Shown here piece after piece: positions 53,630 through 64,000 of a stretch of DNA of 64,000 nt. The notes under the pieces were generated by a model, which worked only from the letters and a program-made list of their open reading frames with translations, was not told the DNA's origin and did not search any database. This DNA comes from an uncultured Rhodocyclaceae bacterium (GTDB lineage: Bacteria > Pseudomonadota > Gammaproteobacteria > Burkholderiales > Rhodocyclaceae). Position numbers and translations under genes: made by a program. Within the stretch, counting starts at the first letter, position 1; the number at the start of each line of letters is the position of its first letter. The stretch is from contig CAJQTY010000001.1 in the NCBI GenBank assembly GCA_907163075.1, positions 1,426,001 to 1,490,000 of the forward strand, written 5' to 3'.

Positions 53630-53653
53630 CTTATGCCTATAATTGGCCTAAGT
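53629..53653 (+). promoter_or_regulatory. Promoter and palindromic operator of the ROK/sugar operon
   Basis: Perfect -10 TATAAT at 53638-53643, centred inside an 8-of-9 palindrome (ACTTATGCC-TATAATT-GGCCTAAGT). The -35 is poor (ACTGAA at 53615-53620). A repressor bound here would cover the -10, consistent with autorepression by the ROK protein encoded about 100 bases downstream. Confidence 0.55.
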
Positions 53654-53749
53654 CGATCCTTGATTATCCGAAGTCGCGTACTCTACCATGGCTCACGAAT
53701 TCAAGAGGGCCGATCGAATGCGCAACGTGGCGGCAAGGAGGGCTTGACG

Positions 53750-54948
53750 ATGGTCCGTTGGGACGATCTTTCGTCTGCGGAACTGACGGTGCTGGAAACC
53801 GTTTTCTGGTCGTCCGGCATTTCGCGTGCCGATCTGGCCCAGCATTGCGGGTTTTCGCGCAGCAAGTCCAACGCTGCCGTCGCCGCCCTGCTCGAGCGCG
53901 GCATGCTCGACGAGACGGGGCCACAGGCCTCGTCCGGCGGACGCCGCCCGGAGACGCTGTTGCTGTCCTCCAGCATGGGCGTCCTGGCGGCGATCAGCCT
54001 GGGCGCTTCCAGCCTCGACGTCGCCCTCTTCGCTCCCGACATGAGCGAACTCGCCTATCACGCCGAGCCGATCGAGGTGCGCGACGGGCCGGGAATCGTT
54101 CTGCCACGGGTGCGCGAAATCCTGCGCGACCTGCGCAAGCGCTGCAATATCCGCAGCGAACAGGTGATGGGTATCGGCATGGGCGTGCCGGGGCCGGTCG
54201 AATTCGGCAGCGGCCTGCTGGTGGCGCCACCGATCATGCCGGGCTGGGATGGATTTTCGATCCGCGAATACCTGCGCGAGGAATACCAGGCGCCGGCCTT
54301 CATCGACAACGATGTCAACGCCATGGCCATGGGCGAACTGTGGCGTCTGCACCGTGATCTGCCCAACTTCATCGTGGTGAAAATCGGCACCGGGATCGGC
54401 TGCGGCATCGTCTGCAACGGCATGATCTATCGCGGCAGCAACGGTTCGGCGGGCGACGTCGGCCATATCTGCGTCGACCCGGCCGGCGCCCGCTGCCACT
54501 GCGGCAACCAGGGCTGCGTCGAAATCATGGCGGCCGGCCCGGCCATCGCGCGCATGGCGACCGAAGCAGCGCGCGCCGGCGAGAGCGGGCAACTGGCTCA
54601 GATTCTGGCGGCCAACGGCGTCATTACTCCCGAGGACGTGGGCCAGGCCAGCCGCGGCGGAGACGTCGCGGCCAACGCCATCATCAAGCTTTCGGGCCGG
54701 CTGATCGGGCAGATGCTGGCGTCTGCGGTAAATTTCTTCAATCCTTCGCACGTCTTCATCGGCGGCGGGATTTCGCACATCGGCCCGCTCTTTCTGGCGG
54801 CCATCCGCCAGAGCGTCTATCAGCGTTCGCTGCCGCTGTCCACGCGCCACCTGGAAATCCTCTACGCCCCGCTCGGCGACCGCGCCGGGGTGATTGGCTG
54901 CGCGGCCATGGCCCTGCAGGAAACCATGCGTTTACGCGGGGTGCTGGC

Positions 54949-54952
<4 letters not shown>
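53750..54952 (+). CDS. ROK-family transcriptional regulator
   Basis: 400 residues from ATG 53750 (AAGGAGG 8 bases upstream). N-terminal winged helix (SRADLAQHCGFSRSKSNAAV) followed by a sugar-kinase-like ROK domain: EVRDG...GVPGPVEFG, DNDVNAMAMGE, GTGIGCGI and the zinc motif CHCGNQGCVE. It probably senses the sugar imported by the downstream transporter and represses the operon. The longer open frame from 53633 lacks a ribosome site. It overlaps the next gene by four bases (GTGA). Confidence 0.92.
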
Positions 54953-56413
<1,461 letters not shown>

Positions 56414-56433
<20 letters not shown>

Positions 56434-57451
56434 CGCCCCAGTATCGGGCCCCTCGCCGGGCCAAACGCCGGGCCAATCACCGGCCGGCGCCAGCCGCCTG
56501 GCGCAGCTCGTCCAGCAGATCGGGCCGTTGCTTGGCCTGGTCCTGCTGTGCATCGCCGGGACCGTGCTGAACCCCGATTTCGCGACCACCGACAATATCC
56601 TGAACGTGCTCACGCGCACCGCCTTCATCGGCATCATCGCCGTCGGCATGACCTTTGTCATCATCTCCGGCGGCATCGACCTGTCGGTCGGCTCGATGGC
56701 GGCGCTGATCGCCGGCAGCATGATCCTGCTGATGAACACGATCAGCGGCTCGCTCGGCTCGCCCTATCTGGTGGTCGGCATCGGCATCGCCTTCGCGCTG
56801 CTGCTCGGCGCGCTCTTCGGCCTGGCGCACGGCCTGCTCATCACCAAGGGGCGGATCGAGCCGTTTATCGTCACGCTCGGCACGCTCGGCATCTTCCGCG
56901 CCTACCTCACCTACTTCGCCAACGGCGGCGCTATTACCCTGGACAACGCCGTTTCCGACATCTACAGCCCGGTGTACTACGGCAGCGTGCTCGGTCTGCC
57001 GATCCCGATCTGGGTCCTCCTGCTGATGGCCGTGGCGGGCGGCGTGGTGCTCAACCGCACGCGCTACGGACGCTACGTGCAGGCCATCGGCTCCAACGAG
57101 CAGGTCGCGCGCTACGCGGCGGTCGAGGTCGACCGCATCAAGATTCTCACCTATGTCGTGCTCGGCCTCTGCGTCGGCGTCGCCACCGTGCTCTACGTGC
57201 CGCGCCTCGGCTCCGCTTCGCCGACCACCGGACTGCTCTGGGAGCTGGAGGCGATTGCCTCGGTCATCGTCGGCGGCACGGCGCTCAAGGGCGGCGAGGG
57301 CAAGATCGCCGGCACGGTGATCGGCGCCATCCTGCTTTCGGTGATCAGCAACATCCTCAACCTGACCAGCATCATCAGCGTCTACCTGAATGCGGCTGTG
57401 CAGGGTGTGGTCATCATCATCGTCGCTTTCCTGCAGCGCAGCCGCCGATGA
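56414..57451 (+). CDS. Sugar ABC importer permease, RbsC type
   Basis: 345 residues. A Pro/Gly-rich cytoplasmic start is followed by about nine to ten membrane helices. Family signatures [16 protein letters not shown] and [17 protein letters not shown] are present. It starts 20 bases inside the ATPase gene. Confidence 0.93.
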
Positions 57452-57534
57452 TCCAGCTTCTTTCCATGTTTCAGTTTCACAACCGGTAGCCGCAAGCTAT
57501 CTTTATCCATCTGCAATATCAGGAGGCATTCGAC

Positions 57535-58497
57535 ATGAAATCCATTATCCGCAGACTTACGCTTACCGCCGCGGCACTGGCGGCTCTGACGGCCGTACCG
57601 GCATTCGCGCAGAACAAGGTGGTGCTGGGCGTGGCCATTCCGGCGGCGACGCACGGCTTTACCGGCGGCATCGTGTTCTGGGCCAACCAGGCCAAGAAGG
57701 ATCTGGAAAAGGCCAACCCCGGCCTCAAGGTCATCGTCAAGACGGCAGCGAATGCGGCCGAGCAGGCCAACCAGTTGCAGGACCTGATGGCTGTCAGCAA
57801 GATCAATACGCTGGTGGTGTTCCCGTTCGAATCGGCCGCGCTGACCAAGCCGGTCACCGAAGTCCATAACAAGGGCGTGTACGTGACCGTGGTCGATCGC
57901 GGCCTGACCGACACCAGCGCGCAGGATGCCTATGTCTCCGGCGACAACACCGCGTTCGGTAAGATTCCGGCTGAATACCTGGCCAAGGTGATGAACGGCA
58001 AGGGCAACCTCGTCGCCATGCGTGGTATCGCCACGACGCTCGATAACGAGCGCATGGATGCCTTCAACGGCGTGCTCAAGAACTACCCCGAGATGAAGCT
58101 GCTCGACGCCAAGTATGCGAACTGGAATCGTGACGATGCCTTCAAGGTAATGCAGGACTACCTGACGCGCTTCAAGGAGATCGATGCCGTCTGGGCGGCG
58201 GATGACGACATGGCGGTCGGCGTGCTGAAAGCCATCGACCAGTCGAAGCGCACCGACATCAAGATCGTGTTCGGCGGCGCCGGTGCCAAGGGCATGATCA
58301 AGACGCTGATCGACGGCAAGGATCCGCGCATCCAGGCCAATGTCTCGTACTCCCCGAAGTTCATGTACGACGCCATCAAGCTGACCGCCGAAGCGCGTCT
58401 GAAGGGCGAGAAGCTGCCCGCCACGTACATCATTCCCTCGGTGCTGATCACCAAGGAAAACGCCAGCAAGTTCTATTTCCCCGATTCACCGTTCTGA
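57535..58497 (+). CDS. Periplasmic sugar-binding protein, first copy
   Basis: 320 residues, signal peptide MKSIIRRLTLTAAALAALTA ending VPAFAQ, then a periplasmic-binding protein type 4/RbsB fold ([55 protein letters not shown]). It should bring the sugar to the RbsAC-type transporter. A second, closely related gene follows after 130 bases. Confidence 0.93.
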   Translation: MKSIIRRLTLTAAALAALTAVPAFAQNKVVLGVAIPAATHGFTGGIVFWANQAKKDLEKANPGLKVIVKTAANAAEQANQLQDLMAVSKINTLVVFPFESAALTKPVTEVHNKGVYVTVVDRGLTDTSAQDAYVSGDNTAFGKIPAEYLAKVMNGKGNLVAMRGIATTLDNERMDAFNGVLKNYPEMKLLDAKYANWNRDDAFKVMQDYLTRFKEIDAVWAADDDMAVGVLKAIDQSKRTDIKIVFGGAGAKGMIKTLIDGKDPRIQANVSYSPKFMYDAIKLTAEARLKGEKLPATYIIPSVLITKENASKFYFPDSPF

Positions 58498-58523
58498 TTG
58501 GAGGCGAAAGGCTGCCATACAAC

Positions 58524-58591
58524 CGTCACCCCGGCGAATGCCGGGGTCCAGTGCGCTGCCTTTTTGGATTCCGGCTTTTGCCGGAATGACG
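58524..58591. repeat. REP-type double palindrome between the binding-protein genes
   Basis: Two hairpins, CCCCGGCGAATGCCGGGG (58529-58546) and TTCCGGCTTTTGCCGGAA (58569-58586), enclosed by CGTCA/TGACG arms. This is the common extragenic palindrome form in proteobacteria. It lies between tandem duplicated genes and may stabilise or terminate the upstream message. Confidence 0.75.
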
Positions 58592-58628
58592 AAGAGTTAA
58601 AGACACAGTATTTACAGGAGAGATAATC

Positions 58629-59582
58629 ATGAAATCGATCGTTCGAAAATTGCTGGTTTCCTGTGCCGTCGTCGCATCCACCGCTGCTTTCGCGCAAGCC
58701 GACAAGGTCGTCATGGGCGTATCCATTCCCGCCGCCACCCACGGCTGGGCGGGCGGTGTCGTCTATTGGGCCAACCGCACCCAGGGCGAACTGGAAAAGC
58801 AGTATCCCGGCATCAAGGTCGTCGTCAAGACGGCGGGTTCCGCAGCGGAACAGGCCAACCAGATCCAGGACCTGCAAACGGTCAACAAGATCAATACGCT
58901 GGTGATCCTGCCGTTTGAATCGGCGCCGCTGACGCAGCCGGTGGCGCAGATCAAGAACAAGGGCGTGTTCATCACCGTCGTTGACCGCGGCCTGACCGAC
59001 ACCAGTGCGCAGAATGCGTACGTGGCCGGGGACAACCCCGGCTTCGGCAAGGTCGCCGCCGAATACATGGCCAAGGCGCTGGGCGGCAAGGGCGATCTGG
59101 TGATCCTGCGCGGCATTCCGACGGTAATCGACAACCAGCGCGTGGATGCCTTCAACGAAGTCATCAAGGCCAATCCGGGCATGAAAGTGCTCGACGCCAA
59201 GCACGGCAACTGGAATCGCGACGACGCCTTCAAGGTCATGCAGGACTATCTCACCCGCTTCAAGAAGATCGACGCCGTCTGGGCTTCCGACGACGACATG
59301 GCGGTCGGCGTGCAGAAGGCCATCGAGCAGGCCAAGCGCAGCGACGTGAAACTGGTGATCGGCGGCGCCGGCGCCAAGGGCTACATCAAGAAAGTGATGG
59401 ATGGCGACCCGATCGTCACCGCCGACGTGACTTATTCCCCGAGCATGATCGCCGACGCGATGAAGCTGACCGCCGACTCACGCGTCAAGGGCACGGCGAT
59501 GCCGGCGACGACGATCATTCCTTCGCTGCTGATCACCAAGGAAAACGCCGCCAAGTATTACTTCCCGGATTCGCCGTTCTAA
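58629..59582 (+). CDS. Periplasmic sugar-binding protein, second copy
   Basis: 317 residues with signal peptide ending AAFAQA. By eye about two thirds of positions match the first copy, including long identical stretches ([18 protein letters not shown]) and the same C-terminus [16 protein letters not shown]. The differences lie partly in ligand-facing loops, so the two may bind different sugars or anomers for the same transporter. Preceded by CAGGAG. Confidence 0.93.
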   Translation: MKSIVRKLLVSCAVVASTAAFAQADKVVMGVSIPAATHGWAGGVVYWANRTQGELEKQYPGIKVVVKTAGSAAEQANQIQDLQTVNKINTLVILPFESAPLTQPVAQIKNKGVFITVVDRGLTDTSAQNAYVAGDNPGFGKVAAEYMAKALGGKGDLVILRGIPTVIDNQRVDAFNEVIKANPGMKVLDAKHGNWNRDDAFKVMQDYLTRFKKIDAVWASDDDMAVGVQKAIEQAKRSDVKLVIGGAGAKGYIKKVMDGDPIVTADVTYSPSMIADAMKLTADSRVKGTAMPATTIIPSLLITKENAAKYYFPDSPF

Positions 59583-59616
59583 GGTTAGCGAAAGACTTAA
59601 GCACCCAGAGGGATTT

Positions 59617-59707
59617 ACCACCAAGGCACCAAGCAACACCAAGAAAGAGCGAAACAAGCACGAAACGAAGTACTTGGTGCTACTTAGTGTCTTGGTGCCT
59701 TGGTGGT
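59617..59707. repeat. 17-bp inverted repeat (ACCACCAAGGCACCAAG type)
   Basis: ACCACCAAGGCACCAAG at 59617-59633 and its exact reverse complement at 59691-59707, with a 57-base spacer in which further CACCAAG/CTTGGTG units occur. It lies between the second binding-protein gene and the isomerase gene. Confidence 0.75.
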
Positions 59708-59739
59708 TCGCATTTTCAGTTCTTGAACATGAGGACAAT

Positions 59740-60738
59740 ATGACCCGACCAATCACACTCTTTACCGGCCAGTGGGGCGATCTGCCGCTGGCCGAACTTG
59801 CGCCGCTCGCCAAATCAATGGGCTACGACGGGCTCGAACTCGCCTGCTGGGGCGATCATTTTGACATCCAGGAAGCGCTGAAATCCGACACCTACGTGCG
59901 CGAAAAACGCGCCCTTCTCGAGCAGAGCGGGCTGCAGTGCTTCGCGCTCGGCTGCCACCTGGTCGGGCAGGCCGTCTGCGACCGCATCGACGAGCGCCAC
60001 CAGGGCATCCTGCCGCCGCACGTATGGGGCGATGGCGACCCGGAGGGCGTGCGCCGGCGCGCCGCCGCCGAGATGATGAATTGCGCGCGCGCCGCCGCCA
60101 AATTCGGCGTGCCGACGGTGACCGGCTTTACCGGTTCGTCGATCTGGCATTCGATCTACGCCTTTCCTCCGACGTCGCAAGCCTACTGGGATACGGGCTA
60201 TGCCGACTTCGGCGCGCGCTGGGTGCCGATTCTCGATGTGTTCGACGAGGTCGGCGTCAATTTCGCGCTCGAGATCCATCCGACGGAAATCGCCTTCGAC
60301 ATCGTCTCGATGCAACGCGCGCTCGAAGCGGTGAAGCAGCACCGGCGCTTCGGCGTCAATTTCGACCCCAGCCACCTCGGCTACCAGGGCGTCGACTATG
60401 TGAAACTGCTGCGCACCTTCGCCGACCGGATTCACAACGTGCATATGAAGGACGCCTGGTGGGGGCGCGGCGACGGCTCGGTCGGCGTCTTCGGCGGCCA
60501 CGTCAGTTTTGGCGATGCGCGCCGCTTCTGGGACTTCCGCAGCGTCGGGCGCGGCATGATCGACTTCGAAACCATCATCGTCGCGCTCAACGACATCGGG
60601 TACCAGGGGCCGCTCTCGGTCGAATGGGAAGACAGCCGCATGGATCGCGTGCACGGCGCCACGGAGAGCGCGGCGTTCTGCCGGCGGCTGGATTTCAAGC
60701 CTTCCGGCGTGGCCTTCGACGCGGCATTCGAAAAATAG
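59740..60738 (+). CDS. Sugar phosphate isomerase/epimerase (TIM barrel)
   Basis: 332 residues from ATG 59740 (GAGGA upstream). Xylose-isomerase-like/AP-endonuclease 2 fold with metal ligand motifs [13 protein letters not shown] (Glu), [14 protein letters not shown] (Asp, His), IHNVHMKD (His) and [11 protein letters not shown] (Glu). Interconverts keto-sugars or inosose-type compounds; exact substrate unknown. It sits with the importer and the dehydrogenase. Confidence 0.88.
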   Translation: MTRPITLFTGQWGDLPLAELAPLAKSMGYDGLELACWGDHFDIQEALKSDTYVREKRALLEQSGLQCFALGCHLVGQAVCDRIDERHQGILPPHVWGDGDPEGVRRRAAAEMMNCARAAAKFGVPTVTGFTGSSIWHSIYAFPPTSQAYWDTGYADFGARWVPILDVFDEVGVNFALEIHPTEIAFDIVSMQRALEAVKQHRRFGVNFDPSHLGYQGVDYVKLLRTFADRIHNVHMKDAWWGRGDGSVGVFGGHVSFGDARRFWDFRSVGRGMIDFETIIVALNDIGYQGPLSVEWEDSRMDRVHGATESAAFCRRLDFKPSGVAFDAAFEK

Positions 60739-60753
60739 GGAAGGAGAAGCATC

Positions 60754-61902
60754 GTGGGAAAACTGCGCTATGCCATGGTTGGCGGTGGCCGTGATTCGTT
60801 CATCGGCGGCGTGCATCGCAAGGCCATGGCGCTCGACGGGAATATGGAGCTGGTCGCTGGCGCGTTCTCGTCGAGCCCGGAAAAGGCACTCGCGTCGGGG
60901 CGCGACCTGGGCTTGAGCGACGCGCGCAACCACGGTTGCTGGCAGGACCTGCTGGACGACGAATTGCGCCGCCCGGCCGCGGAGCGGATTGATTTCGTCA
61001 GCATCGTGACGCCCAATCACATGCATTACCCGGTCGCCCGGGCCTTCGTCGACGCCGGCATCAACGTCGTCTGCGACAAGCCGCTGGTGCACAGCTCCGA
61101 ACAGGCGCAGGACCTCGTCGCGGCGGCGGCGAAATCCGGCGTCGTCTTTGCCGTCACCTACAACTATACCGGCTACCCGCTCGTCCGCCATGCACGGGAC
61201 ATGGTCAGCAGCGGGCAACTCGGCGACATCCGCAAGATCATCGTCGAGTACAACCAGGGCTGGCTGTCCACGCTGCTCGAAGCTTCGGGCAACAAGCAGG
61301 CCGACTGGCGAACCGATCCGGCGCGCAGCGGAATCGCGGGCTGTATCGGCGATATCGGGTCGCACGCGGAAAACCTGGCGGCAACCATCACCGGGCTGGA
61401 GATCGATTCGCTGTGCGCCGATCTCACCACCTTCGTGCCTGGCCGCCAGCTCGATGACGACGGCAATCTCCTGCTGCGCTACCGCAACGGGGCGCGCGGC
61501 ATCCTGATTTCGACGCAGATCGCGATCGGCTGCGAGAACGATCTTCGCATCCGGATTTTTGGCTCGCAAGGTTCGCTGACCTGGCATCAGGAAGAGCCGA
61601 ACCGCCTGTTGCATGCGGCCATCGACGCCCCGCCGCGTCTTCTAACCCGTGCCTGTCCGTGGCTGTGCCCGGCCGCGGTCAAGGCCACCCGCCTGCCGAC
61701 CGGCCATCCGGAAGCGTTCTTCGAGGCTTTCGCCAACATCTACGCCGGCGCCGCCGAAGCGATTCTTGCGCGCCGCGAGGGACGCGCGACAGCGGCGCTG
61801 GAAGCCGATTTTCCGACGCTAGCCGACGGTGCGCGCGGCGTGCGTTTCATCGAGAAAACGGTGGAATCGGCGCGTTCGGCGGCGAAATGGACACCATTCT
61901 GA
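60754..61902 (+). CDS. Gfo/Idh/MocA family oxidoreductase
   Basis: 382 residues from GTG 60754 with AAGGAG upstream. Rossmann start [20 protein letters not shown], the family's catalytic-Lys motif as CDKPL (usually EKP), and a C-terminal alpha/beta domain ([12 protein letters not shown]). NAD(P)-dependent oxidation of a sugar or inositol-like substrate is expected. Together with the isomerase it likely carries out the first catabolic steps on the imported sugar. Confidence 0.9.
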   Translation: MGKLRYAMVGGGRDSFIGGVHRKAMALDGNMELVAGAFSSSPEKALASGRDLGLSDARNHGCWQDLLDDELRRPAAERIDFVSIVTPNHMHYPVARAFVDAGINVVCDKPLVHSSEQAQDLVAAAAKSGVVFAVTYNYTGYPLVRHARDMVSSGQLGDIRKIIVEYNQGWLSTLLEASGNKQADWRTDPARSGIAGCIGDIGSHAENLAATITGLEIDSLCADLTTFVPGRQLDDDGNLLLRYRNGARGILISTQIAIGCENDLRIRIFGSQGSLTWHQEEPNRLLHAAIDAPPRLLTRACPWLCPAAVKATRLPTGHPEAFFEAFANIYAGAAEAILARREGRATAALEADFPTLADGARGVRFIEKTVESARSAAKWTPF

Positions 61903-61990
61903 GCCTGCGCCGGCGATATGGGGTTCTTGGCTGAAACCTCTTTCGACGCGCAGGAGAAGCCGTGCTTCCCTCCATGTTCTGCGTGTCAGG

Positions 61991-62032
61991 CGAGGCTCAG
62001 GGATAGAGCGTTACCAGGAACGCTAAGCCTCG
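61991..62032. terminator. Compound stem-loop between convergent genes
   Basis: CGAGGCT/AGCCTCG (61991-61997, 62026-62032) encloses AGCGTT/AACGCT (62007-62012, 62019-62024). It overlaps the adenosyltransferase stop codon and lies between convergent genes. Without a T-run it is only a possible bidirectional terminator. Confidence 0.4.
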
Positions 62033-62583
62033 GCGCGATTCCTGCCGTGTATCCATAGCACGTCGCCGCGGCCGCCGGCGACGTTGAGTGCGCGACCGAG
62101 TACGAACAGCAGGTCGGACAGCCGATTCAGGTATTTGCGCGCGAAGTCGGAGACGCTCTCGTTGTTGGCCAGATGCACGACGCGGCGTTCGGCGCGGCGG
62201 CAGATGGTGCGCGCGAGATGGGCGACGGCGGCAGCGCGGGTGCCGCCGGGCAGGATGAATTCCTTGAGCGGGCTCAGCGCCTTATTGAACTGCTCGACGA
62301 GGTCTTCGAGACGCACGATGTGCGCCTCGCTGATGAGGTTCGATCCGGGGATGCAGAGTTCTCCGCCGAGATCGAACAGATCGTGCTGTACCCCGAGCAG
62401 CGCCTGGCGGATCGTTTCCGGCAGTTCTTCGGCGAGCAGGACGCCAAGGCTCGAGTTGAGCTCGTCGACCTCACCCATGGCCTCGATCCGCAGGCAGTCC
62501 TTGGCCACTCGCGATCCGTCGCCAAGGCCGGTCGTGCCGGCATCGCCGGTGCGCGTAACGATTTTTGAGAGACGGTTGCCCAT
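62023..62583 (-). CDS. Cob(I)alamin adenosyltransferase, PduO/MMAB type
   Basis: 186 residues. N-terminal ATP-binding TRTGDAGTTGLGDGSRVAKD, EVDELNSSLG, and C-terminal CRRAERRVV and NRLSDLLFVL motifs are those of PduO-type ATP:corrinoid adenosyltransferases. It makes adenosylcobalamin, usually for a B12-dependent mutase or dehydratase, none of which lies in this window. Confidence 0.94.
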   Translation of the reverse strand: MGNRLSKIVTRTGDAGTTGLGDGSRVAKDCLRIEAMGEVDELNSSLGVLLAEELPETIRQALLGVQHDLFDLGGELCIPGSNLISEAHIVRLEDLVEQFNKALSPLKEFILPGGTRAAAVAHLARTICRRAERRVVHLANNESVSDFARKYLNRLSDLLFVLGRALNVAGGRGDVLWIHGRNRAEA

Positions 62584-62621
62584 AACTGGTTTCCTGAGGA
62601 GAATAAGTGGTTTGAGGGCTA

Positions 62622-62639
62622 ATTATATCGGAACGTTCC
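62622..62639 (-). promoter_or_regulatory. Candidate promoter of the adenosyltransferase gene
   Basis: Reverse-strand TATAAT at 62627-62622, 39 bases before the ATG, directly preceded by the palindrome GGAACGTTCC (62630-62639) that could be an operator. No clear -35. No cobalamin riboswitch is visible. Confidence 0.4.
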
Positions 62640-62727
62640 TTCCCGTTCCTTTTCCAGTCAAGTACCAGCGCGTGTTTGTTGATTGACATCCGGTCGATCA
62701 GTGCGATCAGAGGGCATGTGGGGAAAT

Positions 62728-62925
62728 ATGGCATTCGACAAGACACTCCTCGTTGATCTCTCGGGAGCTGAGGGCAAGGAAGTCAAGCGTCTCTTCGAGA
62801 AAGGCATCACCATTCCTCGACAAGCGCGAGTTCTGAAGGAGTTGCTGGAGAAGATGGCCGACGTGGATGCCGATGTACGTGCGCTGGCGCGAAATCGCGG
62901 TTTGGCCCGTCGCGGGCGAAGATAA
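62728..62925 (+). CDS. Small helical protein upstream of PP2C phosphatase
   Basis: 65 residues from ATG 62728 (MAFDKTLLVDLSG); ATG 62716 and 62683 are in-frame alternatives. Strongly helical and charged (EGKEVKRLFEKGITIPRQAR; ELLEKMADVDADVRALAR) with a basic end RGLARRGRR. No known domain recognised. It ends 14 bases before the phosphatase gene, so co-expression and perhaps physical partnership are likely. Confidence 0.65.
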   Translation: MAFDKTLLVDLSGAEGKEVKRLFEKGITIPRQARVLKELLEKMADVDADVRALARNRGLARRGRR

Positions 62926-62939
62926 GCAGGACAATTCCT

Positions 62940-63701
62940 ATGAATATCGACGCCTGCGTGGCGCAGCACCAGGGTGACCGCAAGGAACAGCAGGATCGCG
63001 TCGCCCTTGTTCCCCATGCCAAAGGCGGCGGTGTGGTGCTGGCCGTTATCGCCGACGGTATGGGCGGACATACGGGCGGGGTGCTGGCGGCGCAGCAGGT
63101 CATTCACACGGCGCGCAACAATCTCGATCTGTTTTCGGCGCGCAGCGAATCGCCGCGGACCCTGCTTGAATCAAGCCTGCACGAGGCGCACATGCTGATC
63201 AAGGCGTCGCGCTTCATGAACGAGAAGGATCCACGCAGCACCGCGGTAGTGCTGCTCCTGCAACCGGGCAAGGTCAGTTGGGCGCACTGTGGCGACAGCC
63301 GTCTCTATCGCTTTCGCGGCGACTGGCCATTGTTTCGCACGACCGACCACTCCTACGTCGAGCAACTGGTGGCCCAGGGACGAATCACGCCGGAACAGGC
63401 CATGGTGCATCCCAACCGTAATATCCTGATCACCTCGCTGGGCGGCAACGAAACGCCGAAGATCGATATTGGCGAAGCCGCGGACCTGCAGGCAGGAGAC
63501 TCGTTCCTCCTTTGCTCGGACGGTCTCTGGGCTTATTTCGGCGATGCGGAACTGGGCGGCGTGCTGGAGGCCTATTCGGCGCGCGAGGCTTCGGAGTTGC
63601 TGATCAGCCGGGCGCGAGCGCGTGCCCGGGGTGAGGGTGACAATATTTCGGTGGCCATCTTGAAGCTCGTCGCCGCGCCGGCGAAAAAGCCCGCCGCCTG
63701 A
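62940..63701 (+). CDS. PP2C-type serine/threonine phosphatase
   Basis: 253 residues with the PPM/PP2C motifs in order: QQDRV, ADGMGGHTGG (metal-binding Asp), WAHCGDSRLYRF, RTTDHSYV, TSLGGNE, LLCSDGLW and GDNISVAIL. A soluble protein phosphatase acting against Ser/Thr kinases or regulating a partner protein. No Hanks-type kinase or FHA gene is in view. Confidence 0.93.
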   Translation: MNIDACVAQHQGDRKEQQDRVALVPHAKGGGVVLAVIADGMGGHTGGVLAAQQVIHTARNNLDLFSARSESPRTLLESSLHEAHMLIKASRFMNEKDPRSTAVVLLLQPGKVSWAHCGDSRLYRFRGDWPLFRTTDHSYVEQLVAQGRITPEQAMVHPNRNILITSLGGNETPKIDIGEAADLQAGDSFLLCSDGLWAYFGDAELGGVLEAYSAREASELLISRARARARGEGDNISVAILKLVAAPAKKPAA

Positions 63702-63719
63702 CTTAGAGCATCGACCTTC

Positions 63720-64000
63720 CCTATTTGCGACCCAGTCCGCCGAGCAGCGCCGCGACCAGGCGGCGCGGTTTGTGCGGGTGCTCCATATGGGCGACGACCT
63801 GGGCCGTTTCGGCATCGGCTGGCGCCGCCACAGGATGCGGTTCGGCGCTTTCGTAGGGCTTGCTGAAGTCAAAGCCGTCGGCCGCGATGTGACTCTTGCG
63901 CCGATTGCTGACCGGGCTGCCGGCCGACGAATGCTCGCGTTCACGACGCGGTTTGGCCGCGGGTGCGACCGACGCCGGCGGGGCCGGCGGACGGCGGTGA
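63720..64000 (-). CDS. C-terminal tail of a reverse-strand protein, possibly a DEAD-box helicase
   Basis: An open reverse-strand frame runs from the window edge to TAG at 63722-63720, about 93 codons. It reads as a basic Pro/Ala/Arg-rich tail (PPAPPASVAPAAKPRRERE), then KSHIAADGFDFSKPYE and a hydrophobic/basic end RRLVAALLGGLGRK. Such tails occur on RhlE-type RNA helicases, but no helicase motif falls within the window. Start is outside. Confidence 0.45.

Noticed and set aside
59815-61614. 599-codon reverse-strand open frame opposite the isomerase and dehydrogenase genes
   Set aside because: Spans two well-supported forward genes and shows no domain.
62584-62727. Possible cobalamin riboswitch before the adenosyltransferase gene
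   Set aside because: The space is under 150 bases with no B12-box-like sequence; only a promoter-like TATAAT and a GGAACGTTCC palindrome are visible.

Overview
The window is GC-rich, densely coded DNA from a Gram-negative proteobacterium. Gene content and order (ruvC-ruvA-permease-ruvB-ybgC-tolQRAB-pal-cpoB-queE-queC, a pst-phoU operon, two tRNA-Lys genes) together with protein wording suggest a betaproteobacterium, probably of the Rhodocyclales. That placement is inference from gene order, not from a search. No rRNA, CRISPR array or phage region was seen.

Layout. 1-9.2 kb: the end of a large cadherin/Ig-repeat surface protein, a membrane diguanylate cyclase, a very large hybrid histidine kinase and an orphan periplasmic solute-binding protein, which looks like an adhesion/c-di-GMP signalling group. 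9.3-13.5 kb: a MITE-like repeat, then a reverse-strand three-gene signalling operon (membrane kinase, hemerythrin kinase, DUF3369/degenerate HD-GYP regulator). Each of these three genes carries a stop or frameshift, although the overlapping gene junctions are intact. 13.8-17.4 kb: valS and a frameshifted GNAT acetyltransferase. 17.4-19.3 kb: a compact tyrosine-recombinase insertion element with 34-bp terminal inverted repeats, sitting inside a palindromic repeat. 19.3-24.9 kb: dppABCDF-type peptide importer with an in-frame TAG in dppA. 25.3-30.6 kb: a small cysteine-rich protein, the Prc protease and an M16 peptidase. 30.7-32.8 kb: an accessory patch bounded by a 22-bp inverted repeat, with IS110-like and IS91-like remnants, three small cassette-like genes, one attC-like site and IS21-like end repeats. 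33.3-38.1 kb: pstSCAB-phoU behind a Pho box. 38.3-38.6 kb: two tRNA-Lys genes. 38.7-50.1 kb: queC, a PilZ protein, queE, the Tol-Pal locus, ybgC, ruvB, a PerM-type permease, ruvA, ruvC and a YebC-family regulator. 50.3-53.5 kb: a HerA-like ATPase and an acyl-CoA ligase. 53.6-61.9 kb: a sugar catabolic cluster (ROK regulator, RbsA/RbsC-type ABC importer with two tandem binding proteins, a TIM-barrel isomerase, a Gfo/Idh/MocA dehydrogenase). 62-64 kb: cobalamin adenosyltransferase, a small protein plus PP2C phosphatase, and the tail of a reverse-strand gene.

Central themes: housekeeping loci are intact, while six coding regions hold single stops or short indels (three signalling genes, dppA, the GNAT gene, and an IS remnant). 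This is either recent decay or base-calling error, and cannot be resolved from the sequence alone. The best candidates for novelty are the recombinase element with its catalytic-domain-less partner protein, the degenerate HD-GYP regulator coupled to a hemerythrin kinase, the composite palindromic repeat family, and the surface-protein/c-di-GMP signalling group.
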